NCBI GenBank assembly: GCA_002356515.1
Contig: AP017605.1
Location: 930,001 to 994,000 of the forward strand
Direction: 5' to 3'
Source of the DNA: Mesorhizobium loti
GTDB lineage: Bacteria; Pseudomonadota; Alphaproteobacteria; Rhizobiales; Rhizobiaceae
Length of the DNA stretch: 64,000 nucleotides
The notes under the pieces are model-generated. The model worked only from the letters and a program-made list of their open reading frames with translations, was not told the origin of the DNA and ran no database searches. The first letter of the stretch is position 1, and every line of letters starts with the position of its first letter. Both the position numbers and the translations under genes were made by a program. Positions 1-8,234 of this stretch are shown piece after piece.

Positions 1-1207
1 CGACACTGCCACTGTTCAACAGAGGCAGAAGATCCCGATAAAGATCCGAGCGCGTCTTATCCGCGAGGCGGTATTGAATCCCGTGCTTGCGGAACTGTTC
101 TCGCGGCCATTCTCCTGCATAGCGATCTCCAGTCACCGACGAGATGCCGTAGGACTTCAACAGTGAGCAGAATTCCTCGACCACGGATTCAGGCGAGAAT
201 GGCGGCTTTCGCTCCCGAGTGGCATCAAGCACCGCCTTGGAGCCTTCCTTGTGGCCGATTGCCAGCGTCATCGAGTCATTGCTGCCGCCGGACGGATCGA
301 CCGCAGCTTTGTAGGCCATGTTTGCCGGTGCACGCTCCGTCACGTTCAGGCTGACGCAAGCCTCAACCACCTCGCGGGTGACGAAGGCCTCGATGTCAGA
401 CCGCCACTCAGCAAGCCATTCCGCCGAAGCCGCCGCATGATCACGTTCCAGGGCAGCATCGACCACGGACTGGCGAACGGTCGGGTTCATCTCCCTGGTC
501 GTGGCCTTCCAGACAAGCGGGGTTCCGTCCTTGCCCCAATGCCGCCTGTACGCGTCCCACAGGGCACCACGGCGCGCATAAGGAGACGAGGCACAAAGCA
601 ACATCGAAGTGTGGATCGTGGCCATGCCGGGCCGTATGGCATCGAGAATGGCAAAGTCAGGCTCGGCCGCGTCGTCGGTGCGCCAGAACGCGATTTCATC
701 GCACAAGACAGCCGCATAACTGTATCCCCGCGTGCTTCTAAAGCTTGCGGTGCCTACTTCGATGGTGACTGAATTGGTCAGGTCGAACGAGTCGGCTGTT
801 TCCCGATCGATCAGCAGCGCAAGGCTGGGGATGCCGGTCAACATCGCCTTGATGTAGCGAACGATCACCCTCGCCTGGCGACGATCGGCAGCGATCACCA
901 GCACGGTGGCACGCTCGCCTGGTGCGAGGTACTGGCGATAGTCGAAGAAGCAGGCCAGGAACACGGCTACGAGGGCCATCACGAAGCTTTTGCCGCCACG
1001 CCTGCCGACGATCAGCCATGCCTCGCTGCCGGCCTCTGTAGGGGCTTCTGTGCGTCCTGTATGGTGCTTGAACGTCGCAAGCTGGTCGTCCGACATCGGC
1101 AGGCCAAAGAAGGCCGCGAGGAAGGTGAACCACGCGGCGTAGTTGTCCCGGTTTTTGAACCACGGGGCGAACAGCAGCGGGCTTTCACAGGCCTGGAGGA
1201 TGTTCAT
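1..1207 (-). CDS. Phage terminase large subunit, partial (C-terminus lies beyond the window)
   Basis: The minus strand is open from an ATG at 1207 to the window edge, about 402 codons. The product is the ATPase/nuclease that packages phage DNA. A Walker A motif GRRGGKS lies at residues 68-74 and a Walker B-like AVLCDE at about 166-171. A later KAAVDPSGG segment fits the first acidic motif of the RNase H-like nuclease domain. Its ATG overlaps the TGA of the upstream small-subunit-like gene (ATGA), so the two are translationally coupled. The gene runs off the left edge, so completeness cannot be judged. Confidence 0.85.
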   Translation of the reverse strand, partial: MNILQACESPLLFAPWFKNRDNYAAWFTFLAAFFGLPMSDDQLATFKHHTGRTEAPTEAGSEAWLIVGRRGGKSFVMALVAVFLACFFDYRQYLAPGERATVLVIAADRRQARVIVRYIKAMLTGIPSLALLIDRETADSFDLTNSVTIEVGTASFRSTRGYSYAAVLCDEIAFWRTDDAAEPDFAILDAIRPGMATIHTSMLLCASSPYARRGALWDAYRRHWGKDGTPLVWKATTREMNPTVRQSVVDAALERDHAAASAEWLAEWRSDIEAFVTREVVEACVSLNVTERAPANMAYKAAVDPSGGSNDSMTLAIGHKEGSKAVLDATRERKPPFSPESVVEEFCSLLKSYGISSVTGDRYAGEWPREQFRKHGIQYRLADKTRSDLYRDLLPLLNSGSV

Positions 1208-1575
1208 GCGGCATGGCCCGCAATGATGTCGGCGAGCGACGGCGTAATGTCGCGTGCTCGGCGTTCCAAACCGATGTCGGCGAGCAGGCGCCGTAATGCA
1301 TTGGTGGCCGTGGTGAACTCGCCAATATCGATGTCGCCGCCATTGGCCATCGATGCTTCCGCCTCCTCGCACCAGATGGCCAAGGTGGTGCTACGCTTGG
1401 CAATGATGCTCTTGGCCTCGGACGGATCGCCGCCCATGTCGCTCACGAGTTGGCCGTAAATCTCCCTGTAGCGACGCATTATGGACGATCGCCCATTGAC
1501 GCCCGGCAACAGATCCTTGCCGTTGCCGATGCGAGAGCGGCCTTGAGGTTTTGCGATTGAGGCGGTCTTTGCCAA
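1204..1575 (-). CDS. Putative terminase small subunit or packaging-associated phage protein
   Basis: This 123-residue protein begins MAKTASIAKPQGRSRIGNGK and is rich in charged helices in its second half. It sits immediately upstream of the terminase large subunit and overlaps it by 4 bases. Position, size and coupling suggest the DNA-recognition small subunit. I see no specific motif that proves this, so the assignment rests on gene order. It could be another head-packaging accessory protein. Confidence 0.55.
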   Translation of the reverse strand: MAKTASIAKPQGRSRIGNGKDLLPGVNGRSSIMRRYREIYGQLVSDMGGDPSEAKSIIAKRSTTLAIWCEEAEASMANGGDIDIGEFTTATNALRRLLADIGLERRARDITPSLADIIAGHAA

Positions 1576-1814
1576 TGGTGAAGCTCCAATTGTTGCCCGA
1601 GCGTTGCCCGAAGCAAATCAACTGCCGAAAAGATGGCAGCAAAACACAATGTTTACAATAGCTTGATACATATTGACCAACCGGTAACAAGCCGGTTTAG
1701 CCACACAGAGCGCGCTTTAAGGACGTATAGGCATGCGCAAAAAAATGTTGTGCGGAACTCGCTGTCTGTGGCCACGAGAGGAGAGAGGAAAACTTTTCCA
1801 CTTTGCATGGCCGT

Positions 1815-1991
1815 TTATTGGAACGCACCGTTTTGATATCGTCCTGGCCGTTCACTGATCGAGATTGCCCATCCTCTTTTTCCCAAGCGAACCTCTAAGG
1901 TCTCTCTTTCGGTTTTACGTATGGGTATGGTTTCAATCTCCGTCTCGGTCTCCGTCTCCGTATATCGATAGTCCTCCGATACCCTATCCAT
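1815..1991 (-). CDS. Small hypothetical phage protein with Thr-Glu repeat (58 aa)
   Basis: After the TAG of the upstream gene (1995-1997) there are three bases and then an ATG at 1991, which opens a 58-codon frame. The product has a TETETETEIET stretch near residues 11-21, encoded by the GAGACG-type repeat at about 1936-1962, followed by a basic segment ending in GAFQ. The 3-base spacing puts it in the same operon as the four genes upstream. It is short and has no known family, so it could be a chance frame. Confidence 0.4.
   Translation of the reverse strand: MDRVSEDYRYTETETETEIETIPIRKTERETLEVRLGKRGWAISISERPGRYQNGAFQ
1935..1963. repeat. Short hexamer-type repeat (TCTCCG/TCTCGG units)
   Basis: Several near-identical 6-base units (tctccg, tctcgg) run head to tail. 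On the minus strand they encode the Thr-Glu run of the small ORF at 1815-1991. Such tracts are prone to slippage, so the downstream frame may vary between related elements. Confidence 0.6.
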
Positions 1992-1994
1992 GGG

Positions 1995-2498
1995 CTATCT
2001 CTGCATCATGCGAGTGTTGAGCAATCGACTTGAAGAATTGGCTTGGGATGGTCTCTCCCCTGCCCGTTCTGCCTCTCCAGCCTCGTATGCGGCTTGTCCA
2101 AGATCGGTGCCTTTAAAGTCGGCATCGACCTTCTCACGAAGCATGTCGCTTTCGATCTTGTCGATTTGGCCCTGAATGGCCTTGGCGTACTTCCACGATC
2201 CCTTGGAGTTATGCTTGAACCATCGCTCGATATAGACCTCGCTTGTCTCCTGATCGGTGATGCAAAGTCCGCGGGCTTCGAGTTCGACCAGCTTGCTTTG
2301 GTATTTCTCCAAGGGCCAATTCGGCCCAAGGTCTGCACAGGCATAACCCGGCTTGATCTGCGAGCAGCCGCAACTGGTTTGATGCGGGCCAGTCAGCAGA
2401 TAGAGGAACAGCGCGCGCCCACTGTCATCGAGATCCAGGAAACGCCTGGAGCTGTGAAGCCCAGGCGCAACCATTGTGAAATTGCGGGTGTTGCTCAT
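1995..2498 (-). CDS. Hypothetical phage protein, possible replication-associated
   Basis: The likely start is the ATG at 2498 (MSNTRNFTMV), which overlaps the TGA of the upstream gene in an ATGA junction; the longer frame reaching 2558 uses a weaker start. The 167-residue product has an N-terminal segment (FTMVAPGLHSSRRFLDLDD) and a central GLCITDQETSEVYIERWF stretch, which resemble small phage proteins found near replication initiators. No catalytic motif is visible and the function is unknown. It is the fourth gene of the overlapping operon that starts with the AlpA-like regulator. Confidence 0.65.
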   Translation of the reverse strand: MSNTRNFTMVAPGLHSSRRFLDLDDSGRALFLYLLTGPHQTSCGCSQIKPGYACADLGPNWPLEKYQSKLVELEARGLCITDQETSEVYIERWFKHNSKGSWKYAKAIQGQIDKIESDMLREKVDADFKGTDLGQAAYEAGEAERAGERPSQANSSSRLLNTRMMQR

Positions 2499-2815
2499 CC
2501 GGTGGCCTCGCACCTCAGCCGGCGGTGTTCCCGCTTGTGGTGAAGCCGGCAGAACCAACGGACGTGCATCGGCCTGTCATAGTCAGGATGATGAGCCTCG
2601 GCATCCAAGGCGCCGCATTCCTCGCAAGGCTCCTGAATGACCAATCCCCTGTTGAGAGCGCTGCGGAGTGCCTGGTGCGCCCAGACAGCTTGCGGATTGG
2701 CCGAAGCCCAGCGGGCTTGCGGTGTCATGCCGGAAGGGTTAGGTTTGGTTGTGCACTTTCCTTTGCCGCTCTCGGATGCCAGTCCGGGGGCGGTTTCATT
2801 TTCTGCGTAGGTCAT
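2495..2815 (-). CDS. HNH-like Cys/His-rich phage protein
   Basis: A 106-residue protein with a CEECGALDAEAHHPDYDRP segment followed by WFCRLHHKREHRR near the C-terminus. The CxxC, paired histidines and CxxHH spacing suit a zinc-bound HNH-type or related phage zinc-finger domain. Both ends overlap neighbours by 4 bases (ATGA junctions at about 2812-2815 and 2495-2498). Whether it cuts DNA is unknown; small HNH-like proteins of this type are common in phage genomes without assigned roles. Confidence 0.65.
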   Translation of the reverse strand: MTYAENETAPGLASESGKGKCTTKPNPSGMTPQARWASANPQAVWAHQALRSALNRGLVIQEPCEECGALDAEAHHPDYDRPMHVRWFCRLHHKREHRRLRCEATG

Positions 2816-3009
2816 GCTGCACGCTGACCGCGCAAGTTGGCTTCACGCACAGCGAAAATCGCTTCGGTGGTCGTCAAGCCAAAAGTCGCCTTCAAGGTCG
2901 GAACGATCGGCCTATTGATCCGATTCCGGGGATGATCGCAGAGCCATTCGGCCGCCAGGGTGATCGCTGCGGAATGCTCATGCTCGGGTGGGGTAAGGTT
3001 GATGCTCAT
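2812..3009 (-). CDS. Hypothetical small phage protein
   Basis: The start chosen is the ATG at 3009 (MSINLTPPEHEHSAA), since it overlaps the TGA of the AlpA-like gene in the same ATGA pattern used throughout this operon. The 65-residue product ends in TTTEAIFAVREANLRGQRAA, which could form a helix-turn-helix, but I do not recognise a family. It is probably co-translated with its neighbours. Confidence 0.55.
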   Translation of the reverse strand: MSINLTPPEHEHSAAITLAAEWLCDHPRNRINRPIVPTLKATFGLTTTEAIFAVREANLRGQRAA

Positions 3010-3200
3010 GCCGCCACCCGATCGCGCTGATCGACGCGGGCTTTCACCCAAGCGTCTATTTCGGATTCGATGAATGCGCGGCGGCGCGGTGACAGAAAGA
3101 CGGGCTTGGGAAACTTGCCGTCCTTGATCAACCTATCGATGTAGTTGCGGCTGTAGTGTATGCCCTTGGTGGGCAGTTCATGTAGGGGGATGAGCGGCAT
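3006..3200 (-). CDS. AlpA-family helix-turn-helix regulator / excisionase-like protein
   Basis: This 64-residue protein has the AlpA/MerR-like layout: a short strand, the HTH segment IHYSRNYIDRLIKDGKFPKP, then LSPRRRAFIESEIDAWV. Such proteins regulate or direct excision of integrated elements. It is the first gene of a minus-strand operon of overlapping genes and lies close to the integrase, as expected for a directionality factor. Whether it acts as an activator or as an excisionase cannot be told from sequence. Confidence 0.75.
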   Translation of the reverse strand: MPLIPLHELPTKGIHYSRNYIDRLIKDGKFPKPVFLSPRRRAFIESEIDAWVKARVDQRDRVAA

Positions 3201-3281
3201 GGCTCTAGCGCCTCCTTGCGGTTTCTAGTGACCACCCGAATTTGCTTCGAAGCCGAAAAACGTTCTACCGCACCAAATGCG

Positions 3282-3827
3282 CTATTGCTGCGGTGCCTGC
3301 TCCAGGAAGTTGTCGATCCTCGCCTTGGCCTTCGCCTTGTTGGCGGCGAACGCCCTTTCTACAGTGTCGGACGACACACCAAACCGCTCCGCCACGGCAA
3401 GAATTGCGCCGGTCCTGGATCCAATGAGCGCTGTTTCTCCAAGAACGTGAACGGCTAAAATGAGATCCCTATCCTTGTTGAGCGTTTGGCGAGCAACCGA
3501 GGTTCCGCCCTTCCCCATCGCGCCAAATCCAAGGATTTTCCCAACGGCTTCAGCCTCGCGCTTGCCCCGATGTTCACCACGAGCGAGCAGGTCATTGAGA
3601 CGCTTCCCCCGAGTGTGAAAATACATGATCACCCAGTTTGGAACATCGATTGAGCCGTCTACCGCAACCCGTAAGGCCTGCCACGGGATGATTGGGTTCG
3701 GGTCGTCTTCAAAGCTTTCACCCATGCGATTGACCGCTAGCGTCGCGAAAGTCTGCCGCCAATCAGGAGCGCTCACGTCAATTCCGTGTTGAGCGGCTTC
3801 ATGCTTCCAAGCTTCCTCAAAGGTCAT
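3282..3827 (-). CDS. Hypothetical protein encoded next to the integrase
   Basis: The ATG at 3827 shares its A with the TGA of the integrase (TGATG), so translation is probably coupled; an alternative TTG is one codon upstream. The 181-residue product has an N-terminal MTFEEAWKHEAAQHGID segment and a C-terminal HTH-like run (GAILAVAERFGVSSDTVERAF). It may be a small DNA-binding protein of the element, but no family is recognised. Tight coupling to the integrase suggests a role in maintenance or transfer. Confidence 0.6.
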   Translation of the reverse strand: MTFEEAWKHEAAQHGIDVSAPDWRQTFATLAVNRMGESFEDDPNPIIPWQALRVAVDGSIDVPNWVIMYFHTRGKRLNDLLARGEHRGKREAEAVGKILGFGAMGKGGTSVARQTLNKDRDLILAVHVLGETALIGSRTGAILAVAERFGVSSDTVERAFAANKAKAKARIDNFLEQAPQQ

Positions 3828-5149
3828 CAAGCCCTCCCCGACATCGGGATGACGTTGCTGGCTTGCTCAGCGCCCACAATCCCCTTGAGCGCCCCCTCCC
3901 AACGCATCAGCGCATCGCGCTTGACCTTGAGACGGTCTGACTGGTTGTACGTTCTGACCAGCGCCGTAGGCACGTGCCCTATGACTGCCTCGGCCACTTC
4001 ATCCATCACGTCGAGTTCGGAAAGCCTCGTACGCACAGTGCGGCGAATGTCGTGGTTGACCCATGCCGGCACCGTGGCCTCGGGATCGTTCTTCCGCAGC
4101 GCCGCCAGCATTGCAGCATCGATCCGCAATTTGACCTTGTGCCCGATCGTCACAGGCCCCTGCCCGTCCAGCGAGCAAAGCCAGTTACATTTCTTGAAAC
4201 GCGGCAGCTTGCCAATGATGTCGATTGCGTCGTCGGTGAGCGGGACGACATGATCTCGACCGGACTTGAAGCGCGCCGCCGGCACGGTCAAGGTTTTGCG
4301 GTCGAGATCGATTTCAGACCATGAAGCCTGTGCGATGTCGTTCAGCCGCTGGCCGGTGAGCAACAGGAGCCGATAGACGGCGCTGTAAACATCGCCAGCA
4401 GCCGTGGCTGTCCACAGGGCTCCTATCTCGGCATCAGAGAGAACGCGGTCCCTAGAGGTCTTCTCACCAATCGTGGTGCGCACTTTCTTGGCGCGGAATG
4501 GCGAGGCGGCAATAAGCTCATCGTCAACGCACCAGTTGAAAAACGTCCCGATCTTCTGTGCCATGTTGAGGGCTTGGCGGGTCGCGCCACGCTTGTTGAT
4601 CTTCTCCAGCACCGCCATCACGTCGGCGCTCTGAATGTCTCCCACGGCCTTCCCTCGCCACGCTGGCAGGCATTCGCGCTTGAAGTCGTTCCGGTCTTCC
4701 TCAACCTTACGGATGCCGTCCCGGCGGCGAGCGGCGATGTAGCGGGCCAAGACGCGCTCGAACTGCTTCCTACGGCGTTCGGAAGCACCATTCTCCCGCT
4801 CACGGCGCGCGGCCTCGGCAACCCGCTTTTCCTCGGCCTCTTGTTCTTTGGGGTCTATCCCCTTGTCTATGAGCGCCGCCCACTCCCGGGCCTTTGTCCG
4901 CGCGGCGTCGAGCGACATGATGTCGTATTCACCAAGCGCGCGGCGTGCCGGCTGCGCTGCCCCACCGAAGCGGGCGATATAGATGAAACTCACCTGACCG
5001 GCCTTAAGCTTCGATCCGTTTGCCGGCGCCTTGTCGGTGACGCGAACGCCCATGTTCGGCACCTGGGCATCCATAATCACGTATCGCTGGCCTGAGGCGG
5101 CCGGCTTCAAAGCCTTCAGGCGGTTATCGGTAAGGTTCTCGCGGGGCAT
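3827..5149 (-). CDS. Tyrosine recombinase / phage integrase
   Basis: A 440-residue site-specific recombinase that inserts and excises the element. It has an N-terminal DUF4102-like arm-binding region (MPRENLTDNRLKALKP), a core-binding domain, and a C-terminal catalytic domain. That domain carries the first Arg in LLLTGQRLNDIAQ, the His-x-x-Arg box in VNHDIRRTVRTRLSE, a His in AVIGHVP, and the nucleophile Tyr in VRTYNQSDR. It lies about 160 bp from a tRNA-Asn 3' fragment, the usual attachment target, and reads away from it into the element. Confidence 0.93.
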   Translation of the reverse strand: MPRENLTDNRLKALKPAASGQRYVIMDAQVPNMGVRVTDKAPANGSKLKAGQVSFIYIARFGGAAQPARRALGEYDIMSLDAARTKAREWAALIDKGIDPKEQEAEEKRVAEAARRERENGASERRRKQFERVLARYIAARRRDGIRKVEEDRNDFKRECLPAWRGKAVGDIQSADVMAVLEKINKRGATRQALNMAQKIGTFFNWCVDDELIAASPFRAKKVRTTIGEKTSRDRVLSDAEIGALWTATAAGDVYSAVYRLLLLTGQRLNDIAQASWSEIDLDRKTLTVPAARFKSGRDHVVPLTDDAIDIIGKLPRFKKCNWLCSLDGQGPVTIGHKVKLRIDAAMLAALRKNDPEATVPAWVNHDIRRTVRTRLSELDVMDEVAEAVIGHVPTALVRTYNQSDRLKVKRDALMRWEGALKGIVGAEQASNVIPMSGRA

Positions 5150-5308
5150 ATGGCACTCCGGGGCAACGTCGGGGCAACAGGTTTTGACTGCTGGCTATGT
5201 TGCCCTAGTGTGCGCTAATGTGCAACAGGGAAAGCCAATGCCTTGTAAATAAAGGGGTGTAGCCGATCAGAACAACCGGTAAGGTGCGCTGCTGTGCTAT
5301 CATGAGAG

Positions 5309-5356
5309 CGGCTGTTAACCGGTTGGTCGCTGGTTCGAATCCGGCCCGGGGAGCCA
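5309..5356 (+). other. attR: 3' fragment of tRNA-Asn (GTT)
   Basis: The sequence from the anticodon loop (ctgttaa, anticodon GTT) through the T-arm (gctgg ttcgaat ccggc) to the acceptor strand and gcca matches the 3' half of tRNA-Asn. The 5' half is absent: no tccccgg acceptor strand or D-arm lies upstream, and the anticodon stem already mismatches. This is what a tRNA-integrated element leaves at its far end. The intact tRNA should lie to the left, outside the window. Confidence 0.8.
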
Positions 5357-5520
5357 ACATTTCCAAACGCTTCGCAACATGATGGGCCTGCGGCCCGTTT
5401 GCCCGAACGGCCAACCGCTTCTGGCAGCCTGCAGGTCGTATTGGAACCATTTCTCGGTGGCGCCCTTCCGGCGCCGTTCAGGATTTGGGCGCACGTGCGG
5501 TACCATCCGGTGGAGCGCCC

Positions 5521-5883
5521 TTACGCGATACCGACAATGCTTTGCGCATGGTCATGGAGTTGTTGGGCAGCTCGCCGGTATTCGATCGCGTCACCGCTGC
5601 AAACAACCAGGAACTGCGCCGCGAACTCGTGCGTATTTGCAGCCGGGATGGCGAGCATGGCCTTCACGATCTCCGACATGTCTTGATAAACGCGTTTCAG
5701 ATCGCGGTCGGAAATGTTCAGGGAGATCGAATTCATCAGTGCCTCCCAGCGCCGAAAACCCGCCAGAACGGGACTTTCGTTCGAGTTTGCGGCAAGAATC
5801 TTTTCCGCTGCAGCGGCTCCCATCGGCGCAAAGGAGACCGTCGTGCCCACCACCGTACGTCTGGTCATTGCATCAAACATCAT
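5521..5883 (-). CDS. Hypothetical protein with possible signal segment
   Basis: The start at 5883 (MMFDAMTRRTVVG) is preceded by AGGAAC at a suitable distance; a longer frame reaches 5952. The 120-residue product begins with TRRTVVGTTVSFAPMGAAAA, which resembles a twin-arginine or Sec signal peptide, followed by a helical domain (SLNISDRDLKRVYQDMSEIV). No family is recognised. It is the first chromosomal gene beyond the attachment site. Plus-strand frames over the same region look like composition artefacts. Confidence 0.5.
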   Translation of the reverse strand: MMFDAMTRRTVVGTTVSFAPMGAAAAEKILAANSNESPVLAGFRRWEALMNSISLNISDRDLKRVYQDMSEIVKAMLAIPAANTHEFAAQFLVVCSGDAIEYRRAAQQLHDHAQSIVGIA

Positions 5884-6231
5884 GTCCGAGTTCCTACGAC
5901 TGAGGGCAATTCTGTAGGACTGGCGATCCGGTAGCGCATTGTCTTGCGTCAAATTTCGGCAACGTCGAAAGCCGGCATTGCCTCCGGACTATGACGGATA
6001 AGCCGACCGAACTCGGTCGCTCGCTGGTCGAAAACCATCGAACGCTCGCCGCCTGGCCGCGCGATCGCCGCCATGAAGGTGATCCGAACCTGCTCGAAGC
6101 GGAGCAGGTGGAGCATGAAGCAGGACTTCGGCCGGTGGATCGATGGAGCCATTCATCGCAATGTCGCGCGCCGCTGCCGCTTGCGCGCGAATGTCCGCCG
6201 CGCGATAGATGCGTCGGCTCAGGGAGGAATC
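5884..6231. other. Intergenic stretch, no gene recognised
   Basis: About 350 bp between the divergent hypothetical gene and the cupin gene. Several overlapping Arg/Pro-rich frames cross it, but none has a family signature. It probably holds the two divergent promoters. The only distinct element is the AGGGAGGA ribosome-binding site just before 6232. Confidence 0.5.
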
Positions 6232-6663
6232 ATGCGCAAAATCCTGGTATCGGCGCTGCTGGCCGCGGTTGTACTTCATGCAGACTGCGCCCTGGCACTC
6301 GACAGCAGCAGCACGCCTGTCGTCGTCACGCCGCTGGCATCGCGCACGACCACCGCTTCCGGCCAGCCGATCACGCTGCCGCAGAAGAACGTGCAGGTGC
6401 TGGTGTCGACCTTTGACATCGCGGTGGGCGCGACCCTGCCGGTGCACCGGCACCCCTTCCCGCGCTACGCCTATGTCGAGGCCGGAACGCTGAAAGTCAC
6501 CAATGTCGAGACCGGCAACAGCAACATCTACAAGACAGGCGATTTCATCATCGAAATGATCGGGCAGTGGCATCAGGCCACCAATATCGGCGATGGCCCG
6601 GTCAAGCTCCTGGTCATCGATCAGGTCGAAGAGGGCGCCAAAAATACGGAATTACGGCAGTAG
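6232..6663 (+). CDS. Secreted cupin-domain protein
   Basis: The ATG at 6232 follows a strong AGGGAGGA ribosome-binding site; the longer upstream frame is unlikely. The 143-residue product has a signal peptide (MRKILVSALLAAVVLHADCALA) and one cupin fold. Metal-binding motif 1 is GATLPVHRHPFPRYAYVEAG and motif 2 is around GQWHQATNIGDGP. It probably binds a metal in the periplasm. Substrate and reaction cannot be inferred. Confidence 0.8.
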   Translation: MRKILVSALLAAVVLHADCALALDSSSTPVVVTPLASRTTTASGQPITLPQKNVQVLVSTFDIAVGATLPVHRHPFPRYAYVEAGTLKVTNVETGNSNIYKTGDFIIEMIGQWHQATNIGDGPVKLLVIDQVEEGAKNTELRQ

Positions 6664-6756
6664 CCAATTGGGCGACGCTCGCGCCCAGGAGGCGGGAGGC
6701 CGTGTGCCGCCCCCGCCTTCCCATTTGTTCGCGAACAACCACCCTGCCCCATGCGC

Positions 6757-7212
6757 TCAACCCCAGGCGCCGACCATCTGTCGTGTCGTCGCGTTCAGCC
6801 GGTTGAAGGCGTTGATCAGGGCGATCTGGACGACGAGAGCGGCAAGCGCCTTTTCGTCATAGTGCCGGGCGGCTTCGTCCCAGACATCGTCCGGCACGGC
6901 GTCGGGGCGGTCTGCGAGCCTCGTGCCGGCCTCGGCCAACGCCAAGGCCGCCCGCTCGGCATCGGTGAAGTATGGCGTCTCGCGCCATGCCGCCAGCGCA
7001 AAGATGCGCTCGTCCTTCTCGCCGGCCTTCTTCAGTTCGCGCGCATGCATGTCGACGCAGAGACTGCAGGCATTGATCTGGCTGGCGCGCAGATGGATGA
7101 GCTTGCGCGTCACATAGGGCACATCGGCCGCTTCCGTCGACTTGTCCAGCGCCAGCAGCGCCTGCAGGGCGCCTGGGATGAGCATCACCGGGTTCTTGAT
7201 TCTCGCTTGCAT
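6757..7212 (-). CDS. Carboxymuconolactone decarboxylase / AhpD-like protein
   Basis: The ATG at 7212 (MQARIKNPVMLIPGAL) has an AAAAGGAG ribosome-binding site. The 151-residue protein carries the AhpD core CSLCVDMHARELKKAG, with the redox CxxC and downstream His. Family members are small alkylhydroperoxidase-like enzymes. The C-terminal ALINAFNRLNATTRQMVGAWG is also typical. It stands alone between two plus-strand genes, so its partner reductase is not evident. Confidence 0.85.
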   Translation of the reverse strand: MQARIKNPVMLIPGALQALLALDKSTEAADVPYVTRKLIHLRASQINACSLCVDMHARELKKAGEKDERIFALAAWRETPYFTDAERAALALAEAGTRLADRPDAVPDDVWDEAARHYDEKALAALVVQIALINAFNRLNATTRQMVGAWG

Positions 7213-7457
7213 GGTCTTTTCTCCTTTTGAGGCGTGTTTAGCCGAGCCCGGATGCTGCGCATCCAGGTTTGTTTCGATAGAATTTTCGGCTGCCGTCGCG
7301 TCGCCAACGGCCAATCTATAACCAATAGGCTATGGGTCAACTCATAACTCTACGGTTATAAGACTGTCAAGCCGGGAAATGTCGTCTGGTCCAAATGGCG
7401 GTGCGCCGTTCACGCTTTCGCGCCAGCCGCCCCGGTGCTAGGGCTTTGCGCAACATC

Positions 7458-8234
7458 ATGGAACTGGATCGCCCCTTGACCGCACAAACCCGCCCGCCGC
7501 TGATCGAAATCTGTGTCGAAGGCATCGATGGCCTGCTCGCCGCGCAGGCGGCCGGCGCTGACCGGGTCGAACTCTGCGCCAGCCTTGTCGAAGGCGGCAT
7601 CACGCCGAGCTTCGGCACGGTGCGCGCAGCGCTGGACCAGGCGACCGTGCCGTTTCACGTCATGGTGCGGCCGCGCGGCGGTGATTTTCTCTACAGCGAG
7701 ACCGAATACCGCTCGATGCTCGCCGACGTCGCGGCGCTGCGCGATATCGGCGTGCCCGGCGTGGTGTTCGGCTGCCTGAGCGCCGACGGCACCATCGACG
7801 AAAAGCGCATGGGGGAACTGACACAGGCCGCCCGATCCCTGAATGTCACCTGCCACCGCGCCTTCGATATGACGCGCGATCCGGCCGAGGCGCTGGAAGC
7901 GCTGATCCGCTGCAAGGTCGGCCGCGTGCTGACCAGCGGCCAGCGCGACACCGCGATCGAAGGCCTGCCGTTGCTGGCGGATCTGGTGCGGCAGGCCGGC
8001 GACCGCATCATCATCCTCGGTTGCGGCGGGCTCGATCTCGGCAATATCGCCGCGGTGCGCCAAAAGACCGGGCTGGCCGAAATGCATTTCGCGGCGCTGA
8101 AGGACGTGCCGAGTGCCATGCGCTACCGCAATCCCAAGGTGGGCATGGGCGGTTCCGATCTCGACCGCGAGTACCGCAACACTTTGACCGACACACCGCT
8201 GGTGGCGGCAACGATCACGGCAGCCAAGGCATGA
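7458..8234 (+). CDS. cutC: Copper homeostasis protein CutC
   Basis: A 258-residue TIM-barrel protein of the CutC family, shown by IEICVEGIDGLLAAQAAGADRVELC near the N-terminus, then VMVRPRGGDFLYS, CHRAFDM and RVLTSGQ. CutC is linked to copper tolerance, but its biochemical role remains unsettled. I chose the ATG at 7458 (MELDRPL); a frame with an earlier start at 7395 is possible. Its TGA overlaps the ATG of the GNAT gene, so the two are coupled. Confidence 0.9.
   Translation: MELDRPLTAQTRPPLIEICVEGIDGLLAAQAAGADRVELCASLVEGGITPSFGTVRAALDQATVPFHVMVRPRGGDFLYSETEYRSMLADVAALRDIGVPGVVFGCLSADGTIDEKRMGELTQAARSLNVTCHRAFDMTRDPAEALEALIRCKVGRVLTSGQRDTAIEGLPLLADLVRQAGDRIIILGCGGLDLGNIAAVRQKTGLAEMHFAALKDVPSAMRYRNPKVGMGGSDLDREYRNTLTDTPLVAATITAAKA

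Noticed and set aside
251..772. Plus-strand ORF of 173 codons
   Set aside because: It lies antisense to the terminase large subunit, has no family signature, and its Arg/Pro-rich composition is typical of a shadow frame in GC-rich DNA.
5281..5356. Complete tRNA-Asn gene at the attachment site
   Set aside because: No 5' acceptor strand or D-arm matching the 3' half lies upstream, and the anticodon stem mismatches at its base.
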